Source: Arabidopsis thaliana
Taxonomy: Eukaryota > Streptophyta > Magnoliopsida > Brassicales > Brassicaceae
DNA length: 64,000 nucleotides
Direction: 5' to 3'
Assembly (NCBI RefSeq): GCF_000001735.4
Contig: NC_003071.7
Coordinates: 7,929,151 to 7,993,150, forward strand
Part shown: positions 1-12,780 of the stretch, piece after piece
Numbering within the stretch: the first letter of the stretch is position 1
Layout of the letters: every line of letters begins with the position of its first letter
Translations under genes and position numbers: made by a program
Notes under the pieces: generated by a model
Database searches by the model: none
Told to the model about the DNA's origin: nothing
Seen by the model: only the letters and a program-made list of their open reading frames with translations

Positions 1-2701
1 GATACTAGAGGAACAAAAGAGACTATATTGGAGCTCACAAACACTAGGCCTTGGAAAAACTATAATCATTTAGTCAAATCATATCTTGGGAATTCCCTTC
101 ATGTTCTGAACCAGATGACCGACACAGAAATGATAACCTTTACTCTGCGCCGCCTAAAGCACTCATCGGTTTTTTTAGCTGCTTTTCCTAGCCTCCTAAG
201 GAAATATATTAAGGTGTGTTGGAGCAAGATAGTATTCTGTTCATGTTTCTTCTTTATGGTCCTTTCTTTGCTCACTTCATTGTTGCTCTTCTGCCATCTA
301 GGTTGCACTTCATTTCTGGGGAACTGGTAGTGGTGCGCTCCCTGTTGTTTCCTTGTTGTTCCTGAGAGATTTGTGCATACGCCTTGGATCTGACTGTGTT
401 GATGACTGTTTCAAGGGAATGTACAAAGCGTATGTGTTGAATTGCCAGTTTGTGAATGCTGATAAATTGAAGCATATTTCGTTTCTTGGTAACTGCTTCA
501 TTGAGCTTCTCGGCACAGATATCTCTGCAGCATATCAGCATGCATTTGTCTTCATAAGACAATTGGCAATGATTCTGCGTGAAGCGCTTAACACAAAAAC
601 AAAAGTACTTTCTCAATAATCTTCATAAATTGAGTTCTTCTGACAACAATTATGTGTTGAGAAAAGTTGCTGTTAACTCTTATTTACATTTGGTTGTTTT
701 CACAGGAAGCATTTCGAAAAGTGTATCAATGGAAATTCATCCATTGCCTTGAGCTTTGGACTGGAGCTGTTTGTGCCTACAGCTCTCAGTCTGAACTCAG
801 ACCAGTTGCTTATCCGCTAGCCCAAATAATAACTGGTGTAGCGCGACTGGTTCCCACGGCTCGCTACACTCCCCTTAGACTAAGATGTGTTCGTATGCTA
901 AACAGGCTTGCTGCTGCGACTGGCACCTTTATACCTGTCTCAATGCTTCTTGTGGACATGTTAGAGATGAAGGAGCTCAACAGACCTCCCACTGGAGGTG
1001 TTGGCAAAGGTGTAGACTTACGCACACTACTGAAGGTAAAAACTTGCGTGGTTGGGTCTTTACTAATAGAGTATAGAATGAAACTTTATCCTGCAAACTA
1101 ACCATTTTGGATATTGGCTCTCTTTTTAGGTAAGTAAACCAGCAGTGAAGACAAGAGCGTTTCAGGAGGCATGTGTTTATACAGTAGTGGAGGAGCTTGT
1201 GGAGCATTTGTCTCAGTGGAGTTGTTCCGTTGCTTTCTTTGAACTATCATTTATCCCGACCATAAGGCTGCGTAGCTTTTGCAAATCCACGAAAGCTGAG
1301 AGGTTTAGGAAAGAAATGAAGCAACTCATCAGCCAGGTAATAAAGAGAAAAAAAGAGAAATGCGGTTTTACTTTATGTCTCTTGTACTTGCAATAAAAGA
1401 ACCGACTTTATTGACTTGTGTGTTGATGACTCCTTCAATCTCTCTTTTGCTTTTCAGATTGAAGCTAACTCAGAATTTGTCAACAAAAAGAGAGCTTTGA
1501 TTAAGTTTCTACCCAATGATCTTGCTGCTGAATCATTCCTTGAGGTTTAGTAACTCATTTCTCTTGATCCATTTGATTTTTTCAATTGTTAGTGATGATA
1601 ATACAAAACCTATATTTGTTTCTTTCTTCCCGTCTTTGAAACTACTGCTGCATTCTTCGAAAATTTTGTGGGATACCACAAGTTGTTTATGATTACAGAA
1701 CACATGTTTACTCCAAAATGATTGCAAACATGGTTTCAAATTATTTTTTGGGTCTTCTCTGTTCAGGATGAGAAGAAAGCAGGAAAAACCCCTCTATTGC
1801 AATATGCGGAAATTATCCGCCAAAGAGCCCAGCAAAGAAACGAATCGCTGGTGGAATCTGAGTGCGTTACATTCCTCTAAAGTTGATCACTTGTATATTT
1901 TTGTTGTATGACTTTGACGGATACTAATAATCCGTTTGGTTTCTCCAGTGTAATTGTGGGAGAGAACTCAGCTGTCTTTGGGAAAAACGCACCAAGCAGT
2001 GATGATGAAGATGATGAAGATAGGATGGAAAAGGGTGCTGCAGCTTTCAATTCTTCTTGGTTACCGGGAAGTGACTCCAAGTATGTCTCTCTTTCTCTTA
2101 AAATGCACACATATCGGGGTTTCATATGGTATAGCACCGCCAACGGTAGTGTATGGTGCGAGTAGGTTAAAAATTACTTCCCCAAATATCACCAAGTAAT
2201 ATAGATTAGGCCTGGTCGGGTCTATGGTTTTAAGGCCTTCTGTTTATTTCTTAGTACTTTGGACATTTATGGGTGGCTTTATCAACTTAAGAATATAGAT
2301 AGGATGGGAACCGGGTTGTCTCCTACGCCTATAACGTAGATATTTTATCTGACCGTTGTGATATAACCTAAAACAACAAATGTGTAATTAACAGAGAAAA
2401 AGAGCCGGAAGAAGAGAAAACGAAAAAGAAGAAAAGGAAGAGAGGTGGAAAGAGTAAAACAGAGAAGAAGCAGGATGAGCAAGGCTTAGGAGAAGATGAC
2501 GTTGTGGAGGATTTTGTGTTGAGTTCTGATGAAGAGGAAGAGGATCTGTTTGATATAGGAGGAGACAAAGATGAAGATGATGCAGTAGACGAAATTGCAG
2601 ATCCTGAGACCAAGACATCTAAGAAGACTAAGGGCACTTATAAGACCTGGCATAAGGCTTACAAAAAGACCAAGAAGAAGAAGGCCCGAGTAGCTTCTTA
2701 A
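1..2701 (+). CDS. NOC2: Nucleolar complex protein 2 (NOC2), 5' end outside the window
   Basis: Noc2 family proteins act in the nucleolus with Noc1 and Noc3 in maturation and export of pre-60S ribosomes. The frame is open from base 1, so the N-terminal part lies upstream. Exons by frame and splice sites: 1-213, 302-604, 706-1035, 1130-1336, 1458-1544, 1767-1861, 1949-2080 and 2395-2701, giving 557 visible codons and stop TAA. The conserved Noc2 core ([19 protein letters not shown], then [12 protein letters not shown]) is in exons 2-3. The C-terminal 100 residues are very acidic then lysine-rich ([19 protein letters not shown]), typical of nucleolar proteins. Corresponds, from memory, to At2g18220. 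Family assignment is firm; only the missing start is uncertain. Confidence 0.93.
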
Positions 2702-2988
2702 GTTTTTTTTGTATCTTCTTCGATTTGTATGAGAGTACTTTTCGGATGTTTGCGAAACAACATTAAACAAAATTTTGGGGAAAAGAAAAGCTAATATTTC
2801 AAATTTTATGATTGTACTGGAAATTTTTCATCATCATCAGAAAGCTTTAAGTTCAACAATGTTTTCTGATGAGCATTACGAAATTAAATGCACCAATTGA
2901 AATTTTATCTAACATGCATGTAGTATAGAAGGCGGCTTCAGTGATGTCTAAGCAAACCGGGAGGAACGGAAAAGGACTGGTTTCTTCA

Positions 2989-4410
2989 TTAGCGTTGCAG
3001 GCCAGCTTTGATGTAAGCTGCGTAAAGATCCCTGCGTTTCAAAACAGTACATTGCTCATTATTAACAAAACAACGTGTAAATAATTTGGTGTTTGGGATA
3101 AAACAAACTTACATGGAGTCCTTGATAGCGTCTATGGCAGCTTGAGCGGGAAGGAAAGCTTCAACGTCGACTTTCTTGTTCTCGTTCTTCTTGTCTAAAA
3201 ACATTGTTTGTTAAGTGAAAACTGAAAACAAATCATAAGCGAAAACAAAATTATACGTTAAATGCAACATGTCTCTGTAGGATACAGTCCTCAAAGAAGC
3301 GACGGATTTCAGCTAGACGGTGAGGGGGAAGCTCTTTGATGTCTCTGTAGTGACGGAACTCGGGATCATCAGCACATACTGCAATGATCTTGTCGTCTTT
3401 CTCACCCTGCAAGTTTCAGAACAAGGTGATTCCTGGTTTCTTACTAAGGTAATACATTACATAGAGGTAGAATTGGGTTTAAGAGTTTTTGTTACCTGAT
3501 CAATCATGGGCATTAGACCAATAGCACGGGCACGGAGGAATGATCCGGTTAGCACAGGCTCCTGCACAGTATTTTATCTCAAGTCTGTTATTTCACTGCC
3601 TGTTTACATCAAGTTTGTATGAACATGAAAGCTAAGATGAGGCGAGAGAAAGCACCTGCATCAGTACCAGGACATCCATTGGATCACTGTCTTCACAGAT
3701 AGTTCGAGGGATGAAACCGTAGTTGTGGGGGTACACAATGGATGAGTAGAGAACGCGATCAACCTAGAGAGGAAAACTTTCAGTGATCAGAGTTTTTCTT
3801 CATTTCGACTCTTACGGTGAAGGATATTTAGTTGGAATGCATAAAATGTGACTTATGATATATCTAGCAACAAAGAATTCCTCATATAACCGCATAATCA
3901 GACTATATATTGAGGGATCAGAAGACAGGTTATACTCAATCAAAGCATATATGATGCAAGCAGAGACTGCCAAAGAACACTGTACCTTAATAAGGCCACT
4001 GTTCTTGTCTAGCTCGTACTTAACCTTTCCACCTTTGCTAATTTCAACAACCTGACAAAGAATTCAAGCACATTTAACAATCACAAGACCAGCACTAACT
4101 TTCTTAATATGATCTAATCTTCCGCAATGTAGAAGAAGATAAAACTTACACAGTTGAAAACAGTAGGAGCTTCTGGACCTGAAAGATTCAACAAACAAAA
4201 CACTTACATCAAACAATCAACACTTGACTCACATGACTATTCAAAGTAACAAAGACAAGGATTCTTACCAATCTCCAAGTCATGCCAAGGATGAGCAGCA
4301 GCTGATCTGTGAGTGAAGGCTGCAAAGTTTCTCTCATTCAGCGTAACATTAGGGTTCCTGAGAGGGAAAGCATAGCCCTTGGCGCTTCCTTCATCCTTGA
4401 TTTCAGCCAT
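2989..4410 (-). CDS. PPA2: Soluble inorganic pyrophosphatase (PPA2 type)
   Basis: A cytosolic family I pyrophosphatase: it hydrolyses PPi to two phosphates, pulling biosynthetic reactions forward, with Mg2+ as cofactor. Minus-strand exons: 4269-4410, 4150-4178, 3986-4051, 3656-3763, 3496-3561, 3286-3406, 3113-3194 and 2989-3031. They sum to 657 nt, 218 residues. The metal-binding signature DSDPMDV sits at residues 104-110, and the substrate-site segment NYGFIPRT at 93-100. No transit peptide is seen (it starts [15 protein letters not shown]). The leader appears to have its own intron, 4423-5060. Length and sequence fit At2g18230. The paralogue number is from memory; the enzyme class is certain. 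Confidence 0.95.
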
Positions 4411-4422
4411 ATCGGATGTTCA

Positions 4423-5060
4423 CTATAATATGCAAACAAAAGGAGAGTCTCATTCAATCATATACCAAACTCAAAACAGGCCATATAAATTATTCTCACT
4501 ACTTAACCATTTCATACAATAACCACCAGACAAATCCTTCAACATTCCAGCAGAATCCAATCTTATAAACCATAAAAAATGACTGTTCAAATCCGAGCAG
4601 AGAAATGAAGCACACATTTCTACGATGGTTCACTGTTCTAATGCAACTCAATATCATCTTAGGCAAATATCTAACAACGCGAAAGGCTAAAGTATCAGAG
4701 ATATGCGAAGAACATAGATCCATCATCGATTTCATGTAAATACACATCAAAACACTCAAATCACCAACTAGTCTAAGCTACATCAATTGGAAACTGAAAT
4801 AGAATCGAAAAACAGAACTAATCCAAACAAATGAAAGATAATCGACGAATCGATCATCTGTGAAGACCAATCCAAGTACTCGGCGCTCAAAACGAAACGA
4901 AACCAACAAGAAAATAGCAAAATCAAACGAAATCGCTTCGATTCAACAAGAAGTGATCAAAACAAGTACCATTAACAGGAGAAGATAAACTAAAAATGAC
5001 CTAATCGACGGATTTCGAAGGAAAAAAAGAAACGAGAGAAGAAGAAGAAGATGATCTTAC
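4423..5060 (-). other. Predicted 5'-UTR intron of the pyrophosphatase gene
   Basis: On the minus strand a donor (GTAAGA, at 5055-5060) follows a purine-rich leader exon lying about 5061-5160. A TATAG acceptor lies 12 bases upstream of the ATG. The 638-base stretch between has no open frame worth calling and is AT-rich. Long leader introns are common in constitutive plant genes and can enhance expression. The borders are inferred from sequence only. Confidence 0.6.
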
Positions 5061-5164
5061 AGATGAAATCTCAAGCTTCAATCGCGAAACCGAAGCAGAG
5101 AATCCGTAACGTTTTTTTCTTTCTTTCTTCTCTCTTCGTTTAAGAAAACAACAAGATTTTGCAG

Positions 5165-6315
5165 TTACAGTAGAGTTTTCGTGTGACTGTGTGTGTGGCG
5201 CTTCTTTATGGGACGTTGGAGGAGGAAGAAGACGCTGACGTCACTTTTTCCTCGGTTATTGTTCATCGTCAATCGTACGATGAATCGTGTCCGTTGAATT
5301 TGAAAGGTTAATGGATCTGACGGCCATGGTTTTTCAAGATTTTAATATCTTTCTTAAAAAAATAGTTAGTGTACCTTTTAATTGAACGAAAAGAAAAAGA
5401 GACGACAGTGATGTACCAAAAAAGTATCCGACTAACAAATTGTTATATGACGCGTGTCCTGAAAATTAGGCAATTTCTTTCAGTGAATTCCTTATTTTAT
5501 TTTGTCTGTTTTTGGCAAACAAATTTATTATTTTCTTAGGATAAAGAAATGAATTTATATCACTCATTCTTCTTTCTTTCTTTTTTGTTTTCACTCAAAA
5601 TCAGTCACTCATTATTCTGTGTATTTATTATTTTCTTTTTTGTTTTCATTATTCTGTCACAAAAACAAGTTGAATAACAAATTACCACTTTTGATATTTT
5701 TCTTTTTTCATAAGTATCTAATATGTCAAATGGGAAAAAATGATCATTATTGAGCTGTGGGGTTAACCACAACCAAAAAAACTGTGTCGTATGGATGTGA
5801 CCATCGAGCAGTGTTTTTTTGGTGACTGTCAACTAGAATTACAAGTCTAGAGAATCATACGCAAAACGTTAAAATTCGGTTTAAGGTCCCAGAGAAACAA
5901 AAAAGATTCGGTTTTGGATTCTTTCTGGTTGGGCCTCACAGAATATCGAATCGTTCCATGTAAAAACCAAAAAAAGTTCAACATATTTTCCCTACTGGGC
6001 TTAAACAAATATTTTATGAAGCCCAACATGTTTAACAAAAGTATCTTACTTTGCGACACGTGTCATGTTCCTTCTCCCCACGTCATTCAGTTTCTTCCTC
6101 TTCTTTCCAGAAAAACCAAGACTTTAATACGACTAAGAAAAATTCAGACGAAACTGAGAAACTTTCAATTTAATTGGTTCAAAATCATCCTAAATCGAGT
6201 AGATTGTTTTGAATCGATTTTTGAAGTTGATTCGAAGTTCAGTGATTGTGATTAGAATTTATAACCAGACCCAGTTTTTGAGGTGAAGAAAAAGCAGATT
6301 TTGTGTTCAATTTCC
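5165..6315. promoter_or_regulatory. Divergent intergenic region between PPA2 and RER1
   Basis: About 1.1 kb separates the two divergent transcription units and carries no supportable gene. Near the RER1 side there is an inverted pair of site II-like elements, TGGGC at 5996 and GCCCA at 6021, plus GCGACACGTGTC around 6052-6063 with a CACGTG G-box core. These fit a promoter for the plus-strand gene. Small reading frames here start at non-ATG codons or lack any recognisable protein similarity. Confidence 0.5.
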
Positions 6316-7314
6316 ATGGAAGACGAACCAGGAAGCGAAAATGAAGCAGACACCATAGTTGCTTCACCACTTGCAAAATGGAGAATCGAATTCTCGAAAT
6401 CGTTTCAGAATTACTTAGACAGATCTGCTCCTAACATTGTTCGAAGATGGCTTGTGACTTTAGTCGCTGCAGTGATCTATATCTATAGGGTTTACTCTGT
6501 TTATGGATACTTCGTTATCTCTTATGGCTTAGCTACTTATATCTTAAATCTCTTGATTGGTTTCCTTTCCCCTAAAGTTGATCCTGAACTTGAAGCTTTG
6601 GATCCTGATTCTTTACCTGTTGATGAGTCTGATGAGTATAAGCCCTTTGTTCGTCGTCTTCCTGAGTTCAAGTTCTGGTAAAATTTCTCTTTTACTTTTG
6701 ATGATGGATGATTTTGATTTAGGTTTGTCGAAAAGTTTGTGTTTTTACCATTCATTGTTAAAGTTCTGGTAGATTTCTTCTTTTGAGACAATTTGATTGA
6801 TGATTGTTATGATAGTGAATTCGTATGAGAACTGATTTAGGTCTAATGGTCTGCTTTAGGGTTTGAATTCTCATGAAAGTTTGTCAATTTTGATTTTCAG
6901 GTATGCAGCGACTAAAGCATTTGTTGTTGCATTTGTGATGACATTCTTCTCTTTCCTGGATGTGCCTGTGTTCTGGCCGATCTTGTTGTGTTACTGGTTG
7001 GTTTTGTATTCTTTAACTATGAAACGCTTAATCGTGCACATGTTCAAGTATAGATACTTTCCTTTCGATGTAAGAAAGCCTGTGAAGCTGCTCAAGTTTC
7101 TTGTAAACAGTGTCCTGACCTTTTTAAGACTCAAGGTAAATCGTGCAACGGGGTGATTTGTATTCGATTTCTTTTGGATAGTCTTGAATCTCTGCTTTAG
7201 AAAGTTAAGAGTGCTGAACATAGATTGTGCTGATGTTTTTGACAGAAGGGTGATGGTGGAGATGATAGGCCCAGCAGCAGCAATTCATCTCAGGGAAATG
7301 AAAAACAAGATTAG
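6316..7314 (+). CDS. RER1D: RER1 family Golgi-to-ER retrieval receptor
   Basis: Rer1 proteins are four-span Golgi membrane proteins that return escaped ER membrane proteins via COPI vesicles. Exons 6316-6677, 6901-7135 and 7246-7314 give 221 residues. Membrane segments are visible near residues 42-60, 62-82 and as a hydrophobic hairpin in exon 2 ([20 protein letters not shown], then [14 protein letters not shown]). The Rer1 landmarks EFKFWYAATKAF and a cytosolic YRYFPFD segment are present. The ATG at 6316 is the first in frame; the reading frame runs further upstream but has no earlier ATG. The short polar C-terminus ends [10 protein letters not shown]. The symbol (At2g18240) is from memory; the family is clear. 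Confidence 0.92.
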
Positions 7315-8202
7315 ATGCGAACAGTAGATCAGGTACTGATCTCGACGTGGTGATAGGCGAAGCAAGAAAGGATACAAACTAAGGATATCAAAGTAAAATA
7401 TACTATAGCCATGCTGGTGGAATAGGAAAACAAAGTTCTTGAAGCTTAACAGAACTAAGAAATCTCTCTGAGTTTTGAGTAATCTCCTGCATTTTCCGGT
7501 TTTTGCATTGTAATGTGTAACAGTGTATTTTACAATTATACGTTTAAATGAATTTGGGAATCACAAGTAGGAAAAAGTATTCTTTACAGTTCCAGGACTT
7601 GGATACTACTCTGGACACAACTAATCACACAAAGCTGTGTTGACAGCCTCCAATACCAAGCACTGGTCCAAATCTCTTTGCAGAAACAGATACAGATTGG
7701 TCATCATACTCGGAGAACTGTGTGGACTCGAGTGTACTTACTTGACTTCCTAGGTTAGTATACTTCTCAAGCATTTATGTCTCTTGACTTCTATTGGTTT
7801 AGATATCGGTTTGGCAAATATTCATAGGGTTTATGCACAATTACATTTGCAACAACAACAAAATATAGTGAAGGATATAGCAATGAGAGATTACTGGAGA
7901 GACTCTATAAGACAGTTTCCGAGGAAGTGCAGTGCGTAAAACCGCAGACTGTTGTCCAATTCAGATATGTTGTACTCTTTGATCCGAGAAAAAGATGGTG
8001 TAAACCAAAATGGAACATTTCAAAGTCTGAAAAGAGAGATTGAATCAGCTCCAAGGCATAAGGGAAACCCGCTAATTCAGCAAGACTGTTTAATTTCCTA
8101 TAAATATTCTATTTTTATTTTCTTTTCAGATATTTATTCATCACTTATCAGCGATTTGACGAGAAGAGCTTTTTGGTTTCTGCGAATCATCCAAAATCCG
8201 CC
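7315..8202. other. RER1 3' flank and upstream region of the DUF829 gene
   Basis: Roughly 890 bases without a supportable coding sequence. The first part will be the RER1 3'-UTR (AT-rich, several AATGAATTT-like stretches near 7548). The second half includes the DUF829 promoter, with a TATAAATATTC motif at 8099-8109, about 95 bases before the ATG, which is a plausible TATA box. One 91-residue frame at 7952 resembles nothing I know. Confidence 0.5.
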
Positions 8203-10232
8203 ATGGAAGCAACTACAAGAATCTTGAGTACTTCTTCTGCTCTCAATCGTCTTCTTCTTCTCAGTAAGCTCAATCTAAAATCAGATCCCCGTAATATCAA
8301 TTCCACAAATCAGCTACTACACAATGCCGTTACCCGAAAATCCTCTATCTCCGCCGCTCGTATACGGTGCTCTTCGCTCCCTGCGAATGCGAATCTCTTC
8401 AGATCACTCTTCTTCCTAACGTCAACGTTTCGTCTCGAGAACACCGCCGTTCACGCTAATCCATTCCGATCCGAACCTAACGACGGCGTCGCCGTCTGGA
8501 ACAGAGCTCCACGGATCGTGAACGGAGGTGGAAACGCGGCGATATTCGGCGGGAACGAGGGGAAAGAGACGACGGTGGTTCTCCTTGGTTGGCTAGGAGC
8601 GAAAGCTAAACATCTAAGGAGATACGTTGAGTGGTACAACTCCAGGGGAATTAACGCCGTTACTTTCACTGTTGACGTTAGGGATTTGCTCCGGTTAGAT
8701 CTTGGTCGGCGGCTTGAACGAAGGATAGCTGAATTTGGGAATGAATTGGTTAATTGGGTATCGGAGAAAGAAGATGATGGTAGAGAGAAATGCTTGGTGT
8801 TTCACAGTTTCAGTAACACTGGTTGGCTTGTGTAGGTTGATGAAACCAAAATCCTTCAAAATCCTACATTGTGATTGCGATTGTGATTTAGTGTTGATTT
8901 GAATTAGATGATGAATTTTAAGCATGGTGGGCTTTTTTACTTTTGGTAGATATGGTGCCTTGCTAGAGAGCTTCATTGGTAGACAAGATTTAGTAGAAAG
9001 GATTAAGGGTTGTATCATTGACTCGGGAGGAGCAGATCCTCTTGATACTAAGGTTTGTTCTCTCTTTCATGTAACCAAGAGTTTTAAATGCTATTCAATG
9101 GTTTCTCCACTGCTTCAAGATCTTGTATTGGAAGTGGAAATGTCAATATTGTTGTGAAGTGAAAAATTCTATTTGAGCTATGTTGTCCTCTTTTTCAATA
9201 ATGATTCATTTTATGCTAGTGTGAAAGCTTTGCTAGTTTGAGTTCTATGTTGAAGAACTTTGTATCGATTACAAGCATTTGCAGAACCATGGCTAGGGGA
9301 CTTTTGATTTTGATATCTAAGCAATTAGCTTTGTAGATAGATAACTCAGTACTTAGAAAAGACTATATAGCTATGAGTTAAAACCGCTGATTTCTTTTGG
9401 TTACGTAGCCATCACTCACAGGTTTATAGTACATCGGCCTATATATCTTGTGAATGTGATCTTGTTCTCTTGCAAGATATGATGTCTTAGGCATGTGAAC
9501 AAGATAAAATGAGCTTCATAGTATGTGCCTGAGTTTGTTCTGAAGCCCCTTTTGTTGAAAATTGCTTAATCATTGCGTAGTCCTAATAAGCCATCATAAT
9601 CATTCATCTTGCATAAGATTAGCAATGCGTACACCTGTGCAGATTTTATAGATCAACAATTGAATTCTGTTCTTTTGCAGATTTGGGCAGCGGGGTTTAC
9701 CGCGGCTATACTGAAGAAGCGTAGCTCCACCATAACCACAGAACCAAACAGTCCCATAAAAGAAGAGGATGCTTCAACACCACAAAAGAAGGAACCTTTA
9801 GGAATCGAAAACATAATGCTATCATCTCTGGAGAAACTCTTCCCCATCTTCTTAAACCACCCAGACGTCAATACGTAAGCTTCACACCACACAGTAGACA
9901 ACCCATCTGCTTCTTCTTTGTATATTAGGTTGATTAATCTGAGTTATTGTTTGTATCGCAGGAGGCTAACAAAAATCATTCAAAAACTATATGAGAACCA
10001 TCCTCCATGTCCTCAGCTCTATCTTTACAGCTCCGGGGACAAAGTTGTTCCATCTCATTCCGTTGAGCTCCGCATCCGAGAACAACAGAAGATTGGAAGA
10101 AAGATACATTCTTTCAATTTCAAGTCCTCTCCTCACGTGGATCATTACCGGAACTTTCCTGACTTGTATTCCTCACAGCTTCAAAACTTCTTGCAAGAAT
10201 GCTTCACACCAACAAAACAACAAGCTCTGTGA
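8203..10232 (+). CDS. Alpha/beta hydrolase of the DUF829 / TMEM53 family, probably organelle-targeted
   Basis: Exons 8203-8831, 8950-9052, 9681-9874 and 9962-10232 sum to 398 residues. The first 70 residues are rich in Ser, Arg and Leu with almost no acidic residues (starts [20 protein letters not shown]), which looks like a plastid or mitochondrial transit peptide. The DUF829 fold starts at [20 protein letters not shown]. The nucleophile-elbow segment is HSFSNTGW, split just after by an intron. The late acid and histidine fit [10 protein letters not shown] and [12 protein letters not shown]. The substrate is unknown. Intron 2 is unusually long (628 bases) for this window. Matches At2g18245 by position, from memory. 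Confidence 0.88.
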
Positions 10233-10874
10233 CTTTGGAACATCTTTTTTTGCAGAATATTTGTAGCCTTGGTTTGTTTGTTTGTTTTCTCCTCAAAAGT
10301 TGTTTATTATTGATGATAGAACAAGATAATCCGAAGGAGACAGAAACTCCAAACTGTGTCGACGAGCTACTGAGCAGAGATAGTTTCTGAAACTCTTAGA
10401 TTGTTGTTGCTAGTTTGGCTTCATATGTGAAACTTGACCGATGCTCGGACAAAGAAAAAATGTAAACCTATTTCATTCCCTTGTTCAACGGTGTGGTCTA
10501 CCCCTTCCTCAAACGGCTCGTCTTATATTACCTTAAACTACGTCGTGTTGGATTCTTTAAACGGCGCCGTCTTGCCGTACCATAACACGACATCGTAATA
10601 GCTTTCCTTAAAACGGTCGTATCAACTTTCCTTAAAATGTAGTCGTAGGAATATTTTGCCGTTTTGTTTGTTGAAAAACTACATTAGAGAAAGAAAACGA
10701 CACACATGTTAAAGCAGAATGGGTTTAGAAATGGTCAGAGGAGAGTTGAGGATTTTGGGAGTGGGAATCGATTTCTTGTGTGTCTGTAGCTACGGATTCG
10801 ATTCGAGTGACCAAAGGAACTCGATTTATTGGTTCTAAAGTCTCCAAATCAGAAAATTCAGAGACGAGCCCTAA
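10233..10874. promoter_or_regulatory. Spacer with a cluster of near-palindromic CGTCGT/ACGACG motifs
   Basis: After the DUF829 3'-UTR, bases 10505-10650 contain at least six variants of one motif: AAACGGCTCGT (10511), AAACTACGTCGT (10535), AAACGGCGCCGT (10559), ACGACATCGT (10588), AAACGGTCGT (10611) and AAATGTAGTCGT (10635). The cluster is 225-370 bases upstream of the CoaD ATG. The same motif type, AACGATGTCGTTT, recurs at 12565 after the CoaD gene. A promoter role for CoaD is inference. Confidence 0.5.
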
Positions 10875-12349
10875 ATGGCAGCTCCGGAAGATTCAAAGAT
10901 GTCTCCGGCGAATTCGTTTGGAGCTGTCGTTCTCGGCGGTACGTTTGATCGATTACACGATGGGCATCGAATGTTCCTCAAGGTAATTGGGTTTTTCTTC
11001 TCTCTCTTCGGTTTCTGCTTACGTATGGGTTTCTTGAGAATTGAAGTACAACTATCGATTTTTTTGGGGGATGGAAAAATCAGGCGGCGGCGGAGCTGGC
11101 CAGGGATCGGATCGTAGTGGGAGTCTGTGATGGCCCAATGTTGACGAAAAAGCAAGTAAGTGATAGTGATCACACTTTCAGTCTCTTGTAGATTTGTTTC
11201 CCTTTTTGGTTAGATTAGTAGCAATATAGGGAAAGTTGGTAACTTTTGTTTCCCTTTTTGCTTAGATTAGTAGACCCAGGAGATTGATTTCTTATATTAG
11301 CTAGTAAATTCAGTTACTTTGATTGATTACGATTTGGAGTGATGTTCTTATGATCAAGAGGCAAAAGAGGACCCTTTGAACATCTTTGTTCTGATGTTGT
11401 TTTGTGGGGTTTAAAGCTCAAAGTCTGAAACTGTTATGCTTTGTTGATGAGCTCTTTCCAAGTCTCATGTCATTCATTTTTCAGTACCATATCTTTCTGT
11501 TTGATAGTCCCAGGAGATTGATTTGTAAGTAGAGTCACTTTGGTTGATTTCGAGTTGGAATGATATTCCTATGATCAAGAGGCAAAAGAACAAACACCCT
11601 TTGAACATCATTTTTCTCTGATTTAAAACTATTGCTTTGTTGCAGTTCTCATCCTCACTCTTTTGTGTGTACAGTTCTCTGACATGATTCAACCCATTGA
11701 AGAAAGGATGCGTAATGTGGAGACCTATGTCAAGGTAATTTCTCCAGAATGTGGAATCTCTTATATTGGCAATTACTTGTCATTCTTAATGTGAAATGAG
11801 AGGGAAAGAGAATGATGAAGTAGAGTTTCTGTTGTATGAGTTTTCTCCATGTTCTTGTGTAGTCTATCAAGCCCGAGCTGGTTGTACAAGCCGAACCCAT
11901 TACAGATCCATATGGCCCTTCTATCGTAGATGAAAATTTGGAAGCTATTGTTGTCAGGTTTTCACCATCTATGTATTAATATTTTTCACATGTTCCTTCT
12001 ATATATTCACATCCATGTTTCAAGACATTTTAACTAATCATCATCTGCAGCAAAGAGACATTACCTGGTGGCTTGTCAGTTAACAGAAAAAGAGCAGAAA
12101 GAGGTCTTTCACAGCTTAAGGTTTGTCCTTTTATCCACCAGCCTTATCTTATTGACCTCCTGATCCATTTTAAGACCTTCAATCATTACTTGAACCAATC
12201 TTTCTTGGAATATGCTTGTGCAGATTGAAGTTGTGGAAATAGTTTCTGATGGATCGAGTGGAAATAAGATAAGTTCAAGTACTCTGAGAAAAATGGAGGC
12301 TGAGAAAGCGTCTAAACAAAAACAACCAGCAGAAGAAAAAGCATCATGA
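10875..12349 (+). CDS. COAD: Phosphopantetheine adenylyltransferase (CoaD)
   Basis: Catalyses ATP + 4'-phosphopantetheine to dephospho-CoA + PPi, the fourth step of CoA synthesis. Exons 10875-10982, 11084-11155, 11675-11734, 11863-11957, 12051-12120 and 12224-12349 sum to 176 residues. The nucleotidyltransferase fold is marked by [11 protein letters not shown] at residues 21-31, with the HxGH motif at 28-31. The C-terminal ATP-binding motif is represented by KISSSTLR. Unlike the animal CoA synthase there is no fused dephospho-CoA kinase: the protein ends soon after this motif with a charged tail. No clear transit peptide, so probably cytosolic. Matches At2g18250. Confidence 0.94.
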
Positions 12350-12780
12350 ACTCATCATATATAAACTCTCAACTTTGCATGTAATTTAATACTCTTTTGT
12401 ATACTCAAAATGCTGTAAATTGGATGCAATAGATCAATAAAGGTCCAAGCTTTGCATTCTTTAACTCGGAATATGAACTAGTCCTGTAAAATCAACTTTT
12501 GGTCAATAAAGGTCAAGACTTTTTGCACAATAAAGGTCGAGACTTTTGCATACGTTTGACATAAACGATGTCGTTTTTGTTTGTATACAAAGGAGAAATG
12601 AGGCCTAATCGGAACAGAAACGTTATCAAAGCAACGGCTCTTTTGTGATTAATAAAAGAGCAAATTTTGAGAAACAAAATCTTTGAAACTGAATAATCGG
12701 ATTCTTGTAGACCTTCTTTATAACTTCCCCATATCTCTCTCCTTCTCTTTTAAATTTTGAACCATTCTTCTGAAAACACA
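12350..12780. other. CoaD 3' flank with three AATAAA-containing direct repeats
   Basis: Three related units of about 24 bases, consensus TCAATAAAGGTCNAGACTTT plus TGCA, lie at 12433-12456, 12503-12527 and 12527-12550. The second and third abut. Each carries one AATAAA hexamer, so the repeat multiplies a polyadenylation-type signal. The remainder is spacer leading to the pyrimidine-rich SYP112 promoter. Confidence 0.55.

Noticed and set aside
2368-2637. Serine/leucine-rich minus-strand frames near 2.4-2.8 kb
   Set aside because: Antisense of the GAAGAG-rich acidic tail of NOC2.
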